From Cricetomys ansorgei (Eukaryota > Chordata > Mammalia > Rodentia > Nesomyidae), in assembly GCA_026225945.1 (NCBI GenBank), contig JAMJFZ010000320.1, positions 11,266,001-11,330,000 on the forward strand: 64,000 nt of DNA, given 5' to 3'. Position 1 is the stretch's first letter. Each line of letters starts with the position of its first letter. A program made the position numbers and the translations under genes. Shown here piece after piece: positions 1-10,816 of the stretch. A model generated the notes under the pieces. The model searched no databases. It had not been told where the DNA came from and saw only the letters and a list, made by a program, of their open reading frames with translations.

Positions 1-850
1 TGTAATAAGTCACTGTCTCACTACTGGTATGTATAGAGAACAAGGCTGATAGGACTTTTGGTCATCATCCACCAAGTAGCCAGAGCATGCCTCATCTACC
101 AGGAATGGCAACAATACCATCATCTTCAGCCACAGACAGAAAGAATCTCATAAGGCCAGGTTCAAAACGAGGGAATTCTCTGATGGCACCACCAAGAGTA
201 TACATTGCAGCAGCTTCCATGAGACCAAGTATGCCTCTGGGAGGGTCAGAGGCAAAGATTAGACCAGAACTGTTATCCTGGACTGGAAGTAGAGAATTCC
301 TCAAACTCAATGTTATGCACAATGATCCAGTTATAGTTATGATTTTTTCAGGCTTCAGAAGACTTCCCCATTCAATGGATATGGGTTCCCAGTAACCGGA
401 ACTCTACTCATTGGAGTTCTTGTTGATTGTAAAACTCCGTGGAAAACCCTCCACCATTTGTCACCTACCTCATGGCTGGACCCAGAAATGTGGGTGGGAC
501 GTAATAGAACACAACAGTGTGTTGTGTAGGCCTCCAGGATGGTTCCCTCCTACAGGTCTTTGTATCCGCACATCATGTCCCCAGTGTCATGATGGCAGGA
601 CCATGGAGTTCAGCATCCTCTAACTTCACTTGCTCTTGTGATTGTAACCATGATCCCCCCATTTTCTCAAACACTTCTGATAAGAGTGAGGCTACTTCTG
701 GGATGGGCAGGCAACAGCAGAGTTTCAATAGATCATACTCCTCCTAGGCTATCTCTTCTAGCCCCTGTGCTAATCTTGGCTAGAGGTTTCAATCTCATTG
801 TGGCATAGCCCACTGGGAAAGGGCTTCTCTTCTGAAGAGGAGTTCTAGGA
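1..850. other. Unidentified stretch at window start
   Basis: No family was recognised. On the minus strand one frame stays open from about 370 down to 92 (roughly 90 codons) before a stop. Upstream of it, all three frames have stops but read moderately protein-like between them. That could be a decayed processed pseudogene read right to left, or chance. Going right, the stretch runs into an L1-like 3' end, so it may equally be an unfamiliar L1 3' UTR on the plus strand. Confidence 0.3.
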
Positions 851-1205
851 GACTGTGATACCATCTGTGTCTTCCCTACTATTGCTCATTGAAGATATGT
901 AGGGAACAGTCACAGCAAATTGGTGGGGTGTGCCAAGAGTGAGTGTCCTCTTTAAAGATGGCAGGCAGAGTGGCATTTCTGTCACCCCTTTGCCCGCTTC
1001 TGGCTGTCCTTAGGATACTGATTTCTTGAGAATAAAGGTAGTACTGTCCAAAGGGCAGGTTTTCTGGTCTTCCTCCCTGTGGGCAGAGGGAAGTCGGCAG
1101 GAGCTGTCAGCGAGGGAAGAGAACATGGAGGAGTTGGAAGGGTGGAAATGATGTAAATCTTCTACTCATGTATGAGAATCTCACAAAATAAATAAAATGC
1201 TCCTC
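850..1205 (+). mobile_element. L1-type 3' UTR end (probable)
   Basis: The stretch ends in a purine-rich segment, then ATGTATGAGAATCTCA and AATAAATAAAA, the layout of rodent Lx-type L1 3' ends. The tail runs into a CCAA simple repeat instead of pure A. The 5' limit is uncertain, and part of 1-850 may belong to the same element. Confidence 0.45.
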
Positions 1206-1218
1206 TCCAGAAAATTAA

Positions 1219-1308
1219 ACCAACCAACCACAACCAGCCAATCAACCAACCACAACCAACCACAACCAACCAACCGACCAACCGACCAACCGACCAACCA
1301 ACCAACAG
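1219..1308. repeat. (CCAA)n simple repeat with ACAACC and CGAC variants
   Basis: Runs of CCAA are interspersed with CACAACC and CCGA units. It directly follows the L1-like 3' end and probably grew from its A-rich tail. Confidence 0.85.
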
Positions 1309-1337
1309 TATGAAAACTTAGAAAAATCAAACACCCA

Positions 1338-1450
1338 GGAACTGGAGAAATGGCTCAGTCAGAGAGGTGTCTGCCGTCAAGAATGAGGACTTCAGTTCAG
1401 AGCCCTAGAATCCTATAAGAGCTGCATGTAGCTCTCCAAATTGTAGAAAG
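1338..1450 (+). mobile_element. B4/ID-type SINE, 5' tRNA-like part
   Basis: The stretch CTGGAGAAATGGCTCAGTCA followed by ATGAGGACTTCAGTTCAGAGCCC matches the tRNA-derived head of rodent B4 (ID-B1) SINEs. It is a divergent copy with no clear B1 half. Confidence 0.6.
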
Positions 1451-3477
1451 TGTTTCAAAGGAATTTCTCAAGACAAAACGTGTAAGGCAGTGTCAGCAGT
1501 TTAATGTTTTAAATCCTTTTGGAGGCAAGGCAGGTTAGGGAAGGAAGAGGAAAGTGAGTGCTGTAGGAGTTGTGAAAAGTAAGTTTCACAGTATAAAAAA
1601 GTTTAAGTCAGCACTTCAGCTGGGTGGTATAATACTTGGAGAATAATAATGCTGGTGAGTTTCTGGCACTATAATGAAATAATCATTTGGGATCACCACG
1701 TGGATGATAGAACTGTAGGGGAAAAAGGTTAATTGCTAACATAGCCTGCCTACCTAATGCTTAACAGATTTTTCTGATACCCACAGGCATCTGAAATGGA
1801 ATGCACTGAGCATACTTTCTTGGAGGAGTGATGCTGCTGTATAGTCACTAGGTACCCATAGTAACTTGCAGCCATTTTCCTGGGTTAGCATCCCAAGGGC
1901 CATAATTATGGGCTTGTACAAGTGTGCTCAATGAGTGTGTTTAATTATTTACTTTAGTGAACATCATTCAATATTAGGGCATGTGATATTTAATGAATAA
2001 AGATTAATTAGAAAAGATAGATTATATAAAAATACACAAGGATAGAAATAATAGTGGTAGAAAATATGGACATGAACATAGATTTAGTGTTCAAAATGAA
2101 AATCGTCAATGTTAAAAAGCATCAGCTAGAAAACATTAAGCAAGCCAAAAGTCAACTCAGTGTAAAAAGTAAAATGAAATATAACCTTAACCAATCACAA
2201 GGCACCCTCTAACCTCTGAAGAGACACTATCAATTAGAAATTGACAACTAGCCATTTCATAGGGACATCCCAGTATCAACCTATCAGAAGTTGTCTTTGT
2301 ATTGCTTCCACTTAACACCTGCTAAAAGCTTTTAATTCCCACCTTTTCAGTGAGACCTCATTCTCTTGAAATTATGTTTGTCTCAGTTCATGAACAGTTG
2401 AATGCTGAAATGAACTGTTTGTAGTTTTAATATGCCTATTTTTACATCTTGGTTTGAGGGAAATCATACTTAGATATTTATTTGTTGTCATTTATATGTT
2501 TAAACTGATTTCTCAGTTTATTATTAAGATGTTGCTAATGTATTAGGTGTGATCATAGTTTTTGTGGCTATACTTTTAAGAAGTGGGGTCTCTGTATTAA
2601 ACATGTGCACTGAAATATTTGAAGAAGTGTTATGATGTCAGAGATTTCCTCTAAACTGAGAGGGTAGATAGATAAAGAAATTTCATTCTTAGTTACTGAT
2701 TCTTTAAGGCAAACGATGAATACATGGATATTTATTACTATGCTACTTTTGCATATATTAATTTTTCATAATTAAAGTTAAAAATTATATTTATATTACT
2801 AATAAGGTTAGGGTTAACTTTCATAAGTAAATATGAAAGCTTTTGTTTTCCAGTTATGCTTAAGGTTTTCATAGCCTGGTGGCAATAATAGCCACAAAGA
2901 TAGAAACAGGAAAATAAACCATTTCTTTTGGCAAGGTTGTCTTGGGCAGAAGACATAGAACTTTATGCATTTATTGGATAACTGGAGTCTTAAGCCTATA
3001 GGACCTTGAAAAACTGTTGTTCCAATAAGATGTTTACAGATGAGAGGATTAGCATTTGGCTGGCCTGGTCGATTTGTATCACAATTCAGATTAGAGTGTG
3101 CGCTTTAGGTTCTGGGTTTGAGATGTTGCTTGTGGTATCAGATGCCTGACCACAAAACCAGTGTAAGGATTCTAGCTCTGTAGGAATCTACTGCCCACAT
3201 AGAGGGGGAAGCTGATGTGTCTGAGAGATTGGTGATAAAAATTTACATCACAGCTCTGATACTTACTAGTTTTGAAACATAGACTTGAAGAAAATGATAG
3301 TTTTTGTTATGGATTTAAAGAAATAATATAATAAAATAGAATCTGCTTGAAGATATCAGGAAGATTAAGTGGAATTGTCTATTTTTAGCATGATAGGCCA
3401 AGTCATTTACCAGAAAACATAGTCATTATATCATTGCAGCTTATCCACCTGGGATCTAGAATGAGAAGCAATGAGGC
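1451..3477. other. Unique AT-rich DNA, no feature seen
   Basis: About 2 kb of AT-rich, apparently single-copy sequence. No long frame, SINE, LTR or recognisable L1 was found. A 72-codon minus-strand frame at 2738-2956 has no recognisable content. Confidence 0.6.
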
Positions 3478-3520
3478 TGTGTGTGTGTCTGTGTGTGTCT
3501 GTGTGTGTCTGTGTGTGTGT
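3478..3520. repeat. (GTGTGTGTCT)n simple repeat
   Basis: Four near-perfect copies of a 10 bp unit end in a short GT run. It lies about 30 bp upstream of a B1. Confidence 0.9.
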
Positions 3521-3549
3521 AAAACATAGAGTTAAGACATGAGAAGAAA

Positions 3550-3718
3550 CTGGGTGGTGGTGGCCCACACCTTTAATCCTAGCACTTGGGAGGTGGAGGC
3601 AGGCAGTTCTTTGTGAGTTCAAGTCCAGCCTGGTCTATAGAGTGAGATCTAGGTCAGCCAGAGTTACAACAGAGAAACCCTGTCTCAGAAACACCCCACC
3701 CCCCCCCCAAAAAAAAAG
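3550..3718 (+). mobile_element. B1 SINE
   Basis: A full-length B1 reads from CTGGGTGGTGGTGGC through CCTTTAATCCTAGCAC and CAGCCTGGTCTATAGAG to AGAAACCCTGTCTCAGAA. It ends in a C-run and then an A-tail. B1 derives from 7SL RNA and carries an internal pol III promoter. Confidence 0.93.
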
Positions 3719-3735
3719 GAGGAGAAGAAGAATGG

Positions 3736-3835
3736 AGGACTAAAGATAACATTTAATAGAAATAGGAACCATGGGGCAGTGAGATAGCCAAGGGATAGAA
3801 GCTCTTGCCACACGACAGACATAATCTCTGTATGG
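3736..3835 (+). mobile_element. Possible old ID/B4-type SINE fragment
   Basis: GGGGCAGTGAGATAGCCAAG resembles the degenerate tRNA-derived head of B2/B4/ID SINEs. The rest is too diverged to assign. Confidence 0.3.
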
Positions 3836-3837
3836 GC

Positions 3838-4240
3838 AAAGACATTGTGTACACACTCAGTGGATTATCACTAAATCTTTAAAAAAATGAGGCACCTCTA
3901 TTTGGGACAACATGAATGAAACTGGGAGACATTATGCTGGGTGAAAGACAAGTCATGTTATCACGTGTAGAATCTTTTAAAAAGATAAAGCCAAATGTAT
4001 AGAAACAGTACAATAACGGTTGATAGCAATGACGGAGTTGAGGCAAGGCGCTGGATGGAGGTCAAAAGATAGCTACGCTTATGCAGGATGAATACAGGTT
4101 TGCTGAGAGGAGATTTAATCTCTTACCACTACAGGAGAAGATAAAGCAAAATGATGGATATTAATTTCTTTGACTATAGTAACATTTTCATTATAAGTAC
4201 ATCAAAACATCATGTTTGTGTTAAACATGCACAGTACAAA
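3838..4240 (+). mobile_element. Ancient L1 (L1MA-type) 3' end
   Basis: The segment follows the order of ancestral mammalian L1 3' ends: GGACAACATGAATGAAACTGG, then ATTATGCTGGGTGAA, a position like GTGGAATCT, then a CATTATAAGTACATC-like tail. It is highly diverged and predates the rodent radiation. Confidence 0.75.
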
Positions 4241-4394
4241 GGGGTATTTTAGCAGAGACTAGATGATTACACATCGGGGAGGCTATCCCCACAGTGGATG
4301 AGAGGTTAACATTGACCTCTTAACAACTCAGGGAATTGGCGAACTTACTCAGTCACCTGAATTCATATTAAATTACTTAATTTTCCTTTAGAGG

Positions 4395-4484
4395 TTTTTT
4401 TTTTTTTTTTTTTCTTTTGAGACAGGTTTTCTCTGTTGTAACTCTGGCTGTCCTGGATCTCACTCTGTAGACCAGGCTGGCCTG
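4395..4484 (-). mobile_element. B1 SINE, truncated
   Basis: A T-run, then GAGACAGGTTTTCTCTGTTG, CTGGCTGTCCTGGATCTCA and GTAGACCAGGCTGGCCTG. This is a B1 in reverse that stops halfway, where L1 3' UTR sequence begins. Confidence 0.9.
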
Positions 4485-4639
4485 CAGGGCAGATGGTGCT
4501 GAGGACAGGGCAATGTGCAGCCGTCTTACCCTGCAGTGGACTGCCAAACCAGGGGGTCACTCAGATTCTGATCAACGAGAAGATGTCCCAGCTGAAGAAT
4601 GCTTAATTTTCTGGTTGAGTGTCTGAGAAAGACTTCTGT

Positions 4640-5200
4640 GATCAGTACTGCCACCAGAAACCATGCTGATGTCTGTGGTCTGTGTTGCCTCTGGAATCCA
4701 TGTTGATGTCCGTGTTAGTGCTACAGCCAGAAGCCATGTTGATGTCTGTGGTCTATGCTACACCAGGGGGCCATGTTGATGTTCATGATCTGTGCTGCTG
4801 TGCTGTTGCTGGAATTCACACTGATGTCCTTGATCCGAGATGTTGACAGAGGTCATGTTGAGGTCTGTGATCAGTGGTGAGGCTGGAAACCATGTTGTTG
4901 TCTGTGGTCAGTGCCACAGCCAGGGGCTATATTGATGCCTGTGATCAGTGTTACCGCCAGAGACCATGTTGATGTCCGTGACTCAGGCTGCCGCTGGAAA
5001 TGATGTCATCCACACGGCCACTGTTGTAATCCATATCGATGTCCATGCTCTGTGCTGCCAGTGTAGACCTTGTAGATCTTGATGTCCGAGATCTGTCCTG
5101 CCTCTGGAGATCATGCTGATGTTAGTGATGCCTGCTCCCACCAGAAAGCACGTAGATGCCCATAATCCAGGCTCCTGCCAGAGTCCCATCTGATATCTGT
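4640..5200. repeat. Degenerate ~40 bp tandem array in L1 3' UTR
   Basis: About a dozen imperfect units of the form CCATGTTGATGTCTGTGGTC followed by GTGCTGCCACCAGAA. They differ by substitutions and small indels. The array lies inside the L1 3' UTR and not in independent satellite DNA. Confidence 0.75.
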
Positions 5201-5504
5201 GATGTGGTCTCCACCGAAGACCACGTCTGAGGTCCCTTTTGCCACCATCAGCAGCTATGGGCAGGGAGCGTCTGTAGCTGTGGTAGCAACGACTGCAGAT
5301 TCATGACTGAGAATAAGTCATTGAGAGCGTCTGTGTCAACCTTTTCCTGACACAAAAATGATATGAGAGATGCTGAGGTGTAGCCCTTCACAGTTGGTGC
5401 CTTCTGATGGGGAGGGAGGATAGGAGTCAGTTTTCTTTAAGGGTCTACCCATCGGGAGTCTGAACATGCTCCAATGAGGATATGGTAACACAGAATGGAC
5501 TTGG

Positions 5505-5617
5505 CCTGCCTGCCTGCCTGCCTGCCTTCCTTTCTTCCTTCCTTCCTTCCTTCCTTCCTTCCTTCCTTCCTTCCTTCCTTCCTTCCTTCCTTCCTTCCTT
5601 CCTTCCTTTCTTTTTTT
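5505..5617. repeat. (CCTG)n then (CCTT)n tract
   Basis: About five CCTG units run into about twenty CCTT units. The tract is fully pyrimidine on the plus strand, and the long open frames over it on both strands are artefacts of the repeat. Confidence 0.97.
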
Positions 5618-5725
5618 GGAGGGCAAAGGGATGGGAAGGTGGACCTGGGAGGAATAGGAACTGGGTATGATCAGGATGCATTGTATGAAATTCTCAATAA
5701 TTAATAAAAAATAGTATGAAACCTG

Positions 5726-6171
5726 AAGACAAAAAGAAAAGAAAAATAGGTAATGCCTATTTAAACTCTCAGCTGTAATTCAACTTCTCTTTGTTGGATT
5801 TTCACCTAGGATACTACATGATCAGCACTAGCAGACACTTGTCAATATGAACTCCAGTGTAACTTTTTGGACACACCACTACATTGGCTCTTGAGTTCTT
5901 TCAGGTTTAAACATCTATGATACACCATCATGCTGCTTTCTATCTTCCCTTTTTAAGTGAGTTGTAAGACAAGCACCCTATTAACTGAACATGGTTTAAT
6001 CAGGTAGTTTTTTTTTAATAAGAATTTTTATAGAGAACAGAGTTTTTTAGGTGACTTCAAAAGCAAAAAGGAATGTTTTCCTGACACCTTATTAAAACTC
6101 AAGTCTGATTAAAAAAAAAAAAGGATGTCAAGACAAAATAACAAAGAACACTATTTAATTTTTAATTTATG
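5726..6171. other. No feature seen
   Basis: A 0.45 kb stretch with no recognised repeat or gene. It begins with an A-rich segment that may be the end of the L1 tail. Confidence 0.5.
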
Positions 6172-6361
6172 TGAATTAGTGTTGTGCTTGCATGTGTTTG
6201 TATGTGTGTGCAGTGCCCACAGAGATCAGAAGAGGGCATCTGATCCCCTGGGACTGGAGTTATGGATGGCTATGAGCTGCCATATGGGTGCTGGGAACTG
6301 AACCCTGGTTCTCTGAAAGAACAACTGGTGCTCTTAACCACTGAGCCATCTCCCCAGTTCC
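6172..6361 (-). mobile_element. B3 (B2-family) SINE
   Basis: In reverse, the copy opens with GAACTGGGGAGATGGCTCAG and GTTAAGAGCACCAG (plus strand CTCTTAACCACTGAGCCATC). It then runs through GGTGCTGGGAACTGAACCC into a TG-rich tail near 6190. Confidence 0.9.
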
Positions 6362-6855
6362 TAGAACAGCGTTTTAAATGCTACCAGCTTCCATTAAACT
6401 TCTCCTGGGAAGCAGAACAGAATCCCTGTCCATTGATGGTTATAAAAATGCACCATTTTCTACTTAATGACAGCTTTGTTACACATTTTCACGAAGCAGC
6501 TGGACAGAACAACAAATGGTTCCATGCTGCGTTTCTTATTATCTGCTGGGCATTTCATGATAGAGTTGCTGTTGGCGGTCTTTCGGCACCCATAGATATT
6601 TCCCAACTCATTCTTTGAACATTAGCAGCCAGGGTAGTGATGAGATGCAGAGAAATGTTGTCAGCTCTTACTGCTAATGCATATTCAGCTCTGGTCTGTG
6701 GAGCCAGAGACACGAGCTATGGATAGGGGAGCAACCTAGAGGCCAATCTCAGGAGGAAAGTAGGCCGGTGGGAAATTAAGCACGGATCTTAAAAACTGCC
6801 AATAACTTTCTCTGACAGATTCAGTTACTCATCACATCACATGAAAGGCCCAGTT
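6362..6855. other. No feature seen
   Basis: About 0.5 kb of apparently single-copy sequence. A 118-codon plus-strand frame (6262-6618) starts inside the B3 SINE and continues here; I attach no function to it. Confidence 0.5.
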
Positions 6856-7078
6856 CTGGAGTATTGCTCAACTGGAGTAATGCTCAGATGATTGTTTGCT
6901 AGAGGACTCAAGTTTGGCCCTAGGACTCATTTCAGGTGGCTCACAACCACTCGTAACTCCAGGTTTAGGGGATTAGGTGCCTTCTTATGGCATTTGAGGG
7001 CATCCATTCATTTGTGACATACACTCACTCACACATACACATAAATAACAATATTAAAAAATAAACATTTAAAAAAAA
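6856..7078 (+). mobile_element. B2/B3 SINE, diverged head
   Basis: The 3' half is clear: CAGGTGGCTCACAACCAC, TCTTATGGCATTTGAGGGCA and an ACACACATACACATAAATAA tail ending in A-runs. The 5' promoter half is strongly diverged. Confidence 0.75.
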
Positions 7079-7216
7079 GGCCCATTGTGCTTTCCACCCT
7101 TACTAGCCTTCTGTTATAACAACTATGCGTGTTTGCTGTTTAAACATGCCCCTTATTCTCTTGCTTTCATGCCTGTTCTAATGCCATATCCTTGCCTGGA
7201 TACTTTCTTATTAATT

Positions 7217-7365
7217 TTTTTTTTCTGAGACAGAATCTCTCTATTATAGTTCTAGATGTCCTAGAACTTGCTACGTAGATCAGGTTGGCCTCAAACTCAT
7301 AGAGGTCTGCCTGCCTCTGCCTCTTGAGTACTAGAATTAAAGGCGTGCACTACTACACCTGGCCC
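7217..7365 (-). mobile_element. B1 SINE with 11 bp target duplication
   Basis: A reverse B1 (T-run, CTGAGACAGAATCTCTC, GATCAGGTTGGCCTC, ATTAAAGGCGTGCACTAC). It is flanked by perfect TCTTATTAATT copies at 7206-7216 and 7366-7376, which fixes the insertion boundaries. Confidence 0.95.
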
Positions 7366-7376
7366 TCTTATTAATT

Positions 7377-9150
7377 GTTTAAAGTCAGTGTACAAAACAG
7401 TGGGTTTCATTATAGCATGCCCGTATGTGTCATTATATTTTAGAAGATGAATCCCTTTCCTGGTGCCTGTTCCATTTCCCGCTTTCTCCCTCTTTCTGGT
7501 TGCCTTCCTACCCTATATAGTCCTTTCTTCTGCTTTTATGTCACATGAATTCTTTACTTTCCTACCTCTCCTTCAAGAACTCTTTATCCCTTCTAAAGAT
7601 CTCCTTTCTGTTTTCAAAACACAACACAACACACACATGCACCCCTATATGCTGCATATAAAAGAAAACATATATGGTGTTATTAGTCTTCCTGAATCTT
7701 TTTAAAAAATTAAACACATGTGTGTATGTGTATGGATAGGTATGACTGGGGGTATACGTGTGTATATGCTCAGTTTGGCTTATTTTTTTAATCTATATTC
7801 TTGAATGATGCCTAGTTCTACCTAGATTTTTCTCTGTAAGTATCATTTTATTTTTATTTATGACTGAAGAAGCCATATGTATGTGTACTATACTGTCTTC
7901 ATTCATGTGTTTATGGACATCTAGGCCAGTTCCTTATGTTAGCTGATATGAGTAGTGCCACAATAAATATGCATATGCAAATATCTTTGTGGTATACTGA
8001 CTTTCGGGTACCAGGGATGATACGGTTGGGTCATATGCTAGTTTTACTTTTACTTTTTTACTTACTCCAACCTAATTTCTGTAACAACTCTACCAATTTA
8101 CATCCCATCAGCAATATGTAAGCAGTTTTCTTTCTCGTCATCTTTGCTAGTGTTTATTTTTATGATGATAGCCATTCTGACAAGGGTGAAATATTCTAAA
8201 ATAATTTTTTAATTTGCTTTTTTTATTTTTTATTTTTGCTGTTATTATTATGTGTGATGTGTGGGCATGGGCGTGAGCGTGGGCGTGGGCGTGGGTGCAG
8301 CCTTGCCATTATGTGCACATGGAAACCTGAGGATAACTTTTGTTAGCTGGTTCTCTACTGTGGGATCCAGGAGTTGACCTCAGGTTGCCAGGCTGTGTAG
8401 CAAGTGCCGAGTCATCTGGTTGGCTCTTGGAGCAGCGTTAGTCCGCGTTTTTGTTGACGCTATAGACGCTGATGACTTTTTCAAGTTTTTATTGACCATT
8501 TTCATTTCTCCTTCAGAGAACTGCTTTTCAGGATATTAAGCCAGTTCTTGATTAGAGGATCTTTCTTTTGATGTTTAATTTTCTAGTTTTCAGAAAACTG
8601 TGTTTATTATATATAGTTGGCAAATGTCTTTTCCATTCTGAAGATTCTCTTCATCCTCACTGTTTTTGTTTTTCTGTGAAGCAATGTTTCAATTTCACAT
8701 TATTATATTTGTCAATGCTTGTACTATCAGGGACCTTTTCCCCTGTGCCTATATCTCCAATTATTTTTCCTTTGGCAGTTTCAAGTCTCATAGTAGGGAC
8801 TTTCATTCACTATGAATATGGCTTTTGTGCATGATGTGAGATAAGGATTTAGTTTCATTTTTTTTTTACATGTGGATGTCAGCATCATTTGTTGGAGAGC
8901 CTGCCCTTTTCCAATGTATGTTTGTGATACCTTTGCTAAAAATTAGACACTAGGTGGTTGTCGCTGTGTGTTTGTTTCTGGGTCCCATATTCTGTTGCAT
9001 TGATCTATTTGTCTTTTCCTGGACACTCTGTCTGTCTGTCAGTTCTTCCTCTGTGTTCAGCAGCACCTGTGTATCCTTGCTGTTCCGCAGCGCATTTTTT
9101 TTTGGAGTTAGTTGTTTAGACATCTTTGTCTTTTCCGTCCTTGCTGTTGT
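7377..9150 (-). mobile_element. Ancient L1 (L1M-type), 3' part
   Basis: In reverse, 7800-9150 follows the 3' third of an ancestral L1 ORF2. Landmarks on the plus strand are GCCATTCTGACAAGGGTGA (8170), a GGATATTAAGCCAG-type stretch, GATAAGGATTTAGTTTCATT (8842) and ATTCTGTTGCATTGATCTAT (8987). 7377-7800 looks like its 3' UTR. The frame is destroyed, and a B3 interrupts it near 8218-8430. Confidence 0.8.
8218..8430 (-). mobile_element. B3 (B2-family) SINE inside the L1
   Basis: A T-rich tail and a GTGGGC short tandem (8264-8298) precede ACCTGAGGATAACTTTTG, CTCAGGTTGCCAGGCTGTG and GAGTCATCTGGTTGGCTC. This is a diverged B3 in reverse, inserted into the older L1. Confidence 0.8.
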
Positions 9151-10140
9151 TTTCCTGAAGGGCGGGGGCGGTGCTGTTATAGTCCACACTTTTGGGGTAA
9201 TTGCTTGTAGTGTAACACAAGTATGTGTTGAATGGAAGTCAGAGGTAACATAAGGAACTTTATGATGAAGGAAATTAAAAAATCAAGGGACTTGTTTTAG
9301 AAAGCAGATTATTTCTGAAGTTTGCTTTGAATTAAGCATTATTTAATAAAACAATGAAGTGTATAGACACTGTTAATCTACTTTAAGTAATGAAAGATGA
9401 TATATGACTTCCTGTTCAGAGGCAGCTTAAAAATAACAGGGAGAAAGATAGGATAGATACGGCCTCCAGTTGTGTGAATACAAGATAAATCAGTACATAA
9501 ATTCTATTCTGTAGACAGAGTTAGATTATGTCTGAAGCATACTAACCTACTATCCACTGACAAATGTATTAAGCACAAGATTTCCTCGATACATATTACT
9601 TGTTTAGAAAGGCACTGTTTAGTTGAAAGTCATCGAGAGAATAATGGGTCAGGAGAGGACATTTTAAGGGACAGGCGTGGAGATGAGGAGAATGAGACTG
9701 CAGTAAGGTCACTGGATCGTTCATTTGAGGCTTTCCTTATCTCTTCTCAGATGTTGGTTTTGTCTCAGTTCCAATCATATCTGTGCTGACAACTCCCTTT
9801 AGCTGAACTAAGTTGAGACCAGATTTTAGTTTACCTCAGGTTGCAAACAACTGTTTGGAATCAATCATTTCAGGTTTCAGGCAGTGGTCCTCAAATTTAG
9901 TGTATGCCATAATTCTTGAGTCTTAGTAAAAAATACTTGGTCTAATCCTAAGAATTCTGAACATGGCCTATGGAAACCAAATTGGTAATACCCAATAATT
10001 GTCTCTATCAAATGGTAGTTTTGAAAGTGATGGTTTGGATATGTTTAATATATCCCTGAGATAAAAATACCTCCTCTTCTTGATTCAGCTATCTTAAATA
10101 TTTCAAACATCTGCCAGAGAGAACATATCTAGAGAGCACT
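9151..10140. other. Unique DNA, no feature seen
   Basis: About 1 kb without a recognised repeat, gene or long open frame. Confidence 0.55.
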
Positions 10141-10520
10141 TGTGGGTTGAATGTAATCTCAAAATTAGTATGTCAATATGTTATCCCTTAGAACCATAGA
10201 TGGTGACTGTATTTGGAGGTTGTCCTTTGAAAATGGTAGTGGCGTTAAAATGAGGTCATTAGAGTAGACTCTTACTCAGTATGACCAATGTATCAATATG
10301 AAGATATTAAGACATTGACAAGTGTACAGAAAAAAAAAACCTGTAAAGACACAGGAGAACAATGTGTCTTTAAGTCAACTTGAGAGGCCTAAGCACAAGC
10401 ATTTCTTCCATAACTTTGATCTGTAAATTGAGCCTCTAGAATTATGAAAAAAATCCTGTTGTGTAAACCACCAAGTTTATGGTATATTGTTGTGTGAGAT
10501 TGGAATTGTCTAGCAGGTAT
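10141..10520 (+). mobile_element. Ancient LTR (MaLR/MLT-like)
   Basis: The copy begins TGTGGGTTGAATGTAATCTC, passes GTGACTGTATTTGGAGG and TTAAAATGAGGTCATTAGAG, and ends near GTAAACCACCAAGTTTATGG then TATATTGTTGTG. This is the order of a common eutherian LTR consensus; the exact subfamily needs a library search. Confidence 0.7.
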
Positions 10521-10766
10521 AGTAGCATAAGAATTAGGCATACAAGAGTATACGTCACGCATGGTTTATAATTCAGTAAATATGCAAGACTATATTTTAG
10601 CAGTAAAATAAAAGCTGAAGGGACAAGTAACTACTTAGCTTAAGAACTGATCCAGCTCCTGAGTTTTGAATCTGGGTTATTATAAGAACATTTGAGAAAC
10701 AAAGTCTCATATTTCCCTGCTCAGATCATTTGACTCAGAATTTTCATGCATGGGCCATTGATCCAG

Positions 10767-10816
10767 TGGTTTTTGTTGTTGTTTGTTTGTTTTTGTTTTT
10801 TGAGACAGGGTTTCTA
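10767..10816 (-). mobile_element. B1 fragment (3' end only)
   Basis: A TTG/TTTG-rich run followed by TTTTTTGAGACAGGGTTTCT is the reverse of a B1 3' end. It stops abruptly where LTR-like DNA begins. Confidence 0.75.

Larger units (their letters stand above)
4485..5725 (+). mobile_element. Rodent L1 3' UTR and 3' end
   Basis: The 3' UTR of a muroid L1. It holds a degenerate array built on CCATGTTGATGTCTGTGGTC (4640-5200), a pyrimidine tract, a purine-rich stretch with GGACCTGGGAGGAATAGGAA, and an end reading TTGTATGAAATTCTCAATAA then TTAATAAAAAAT. The ORFs are absent, so this is a 5'-truncated insertion. Confidence 0.75.

Noticed and set aside
92..322. Possible GHITM-like pseudogene in the minus-strand frame
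   Set aside because: A few residues looked similar but the order and spacing did not fit over a longer stretch.
3478..3520. Regular 10 bp GTGTGTGTCT units considered as a CRISPR-like or regulatory array
   Set aside because: No spacers; a plain simple repeat in a vertebrate genome.
5336..5704. Several overlapping frames of 60-96 codons on both strands
   Set aside because: They all read through the CCTT tract, which is open in every frame and gives tetra-unit peptides.
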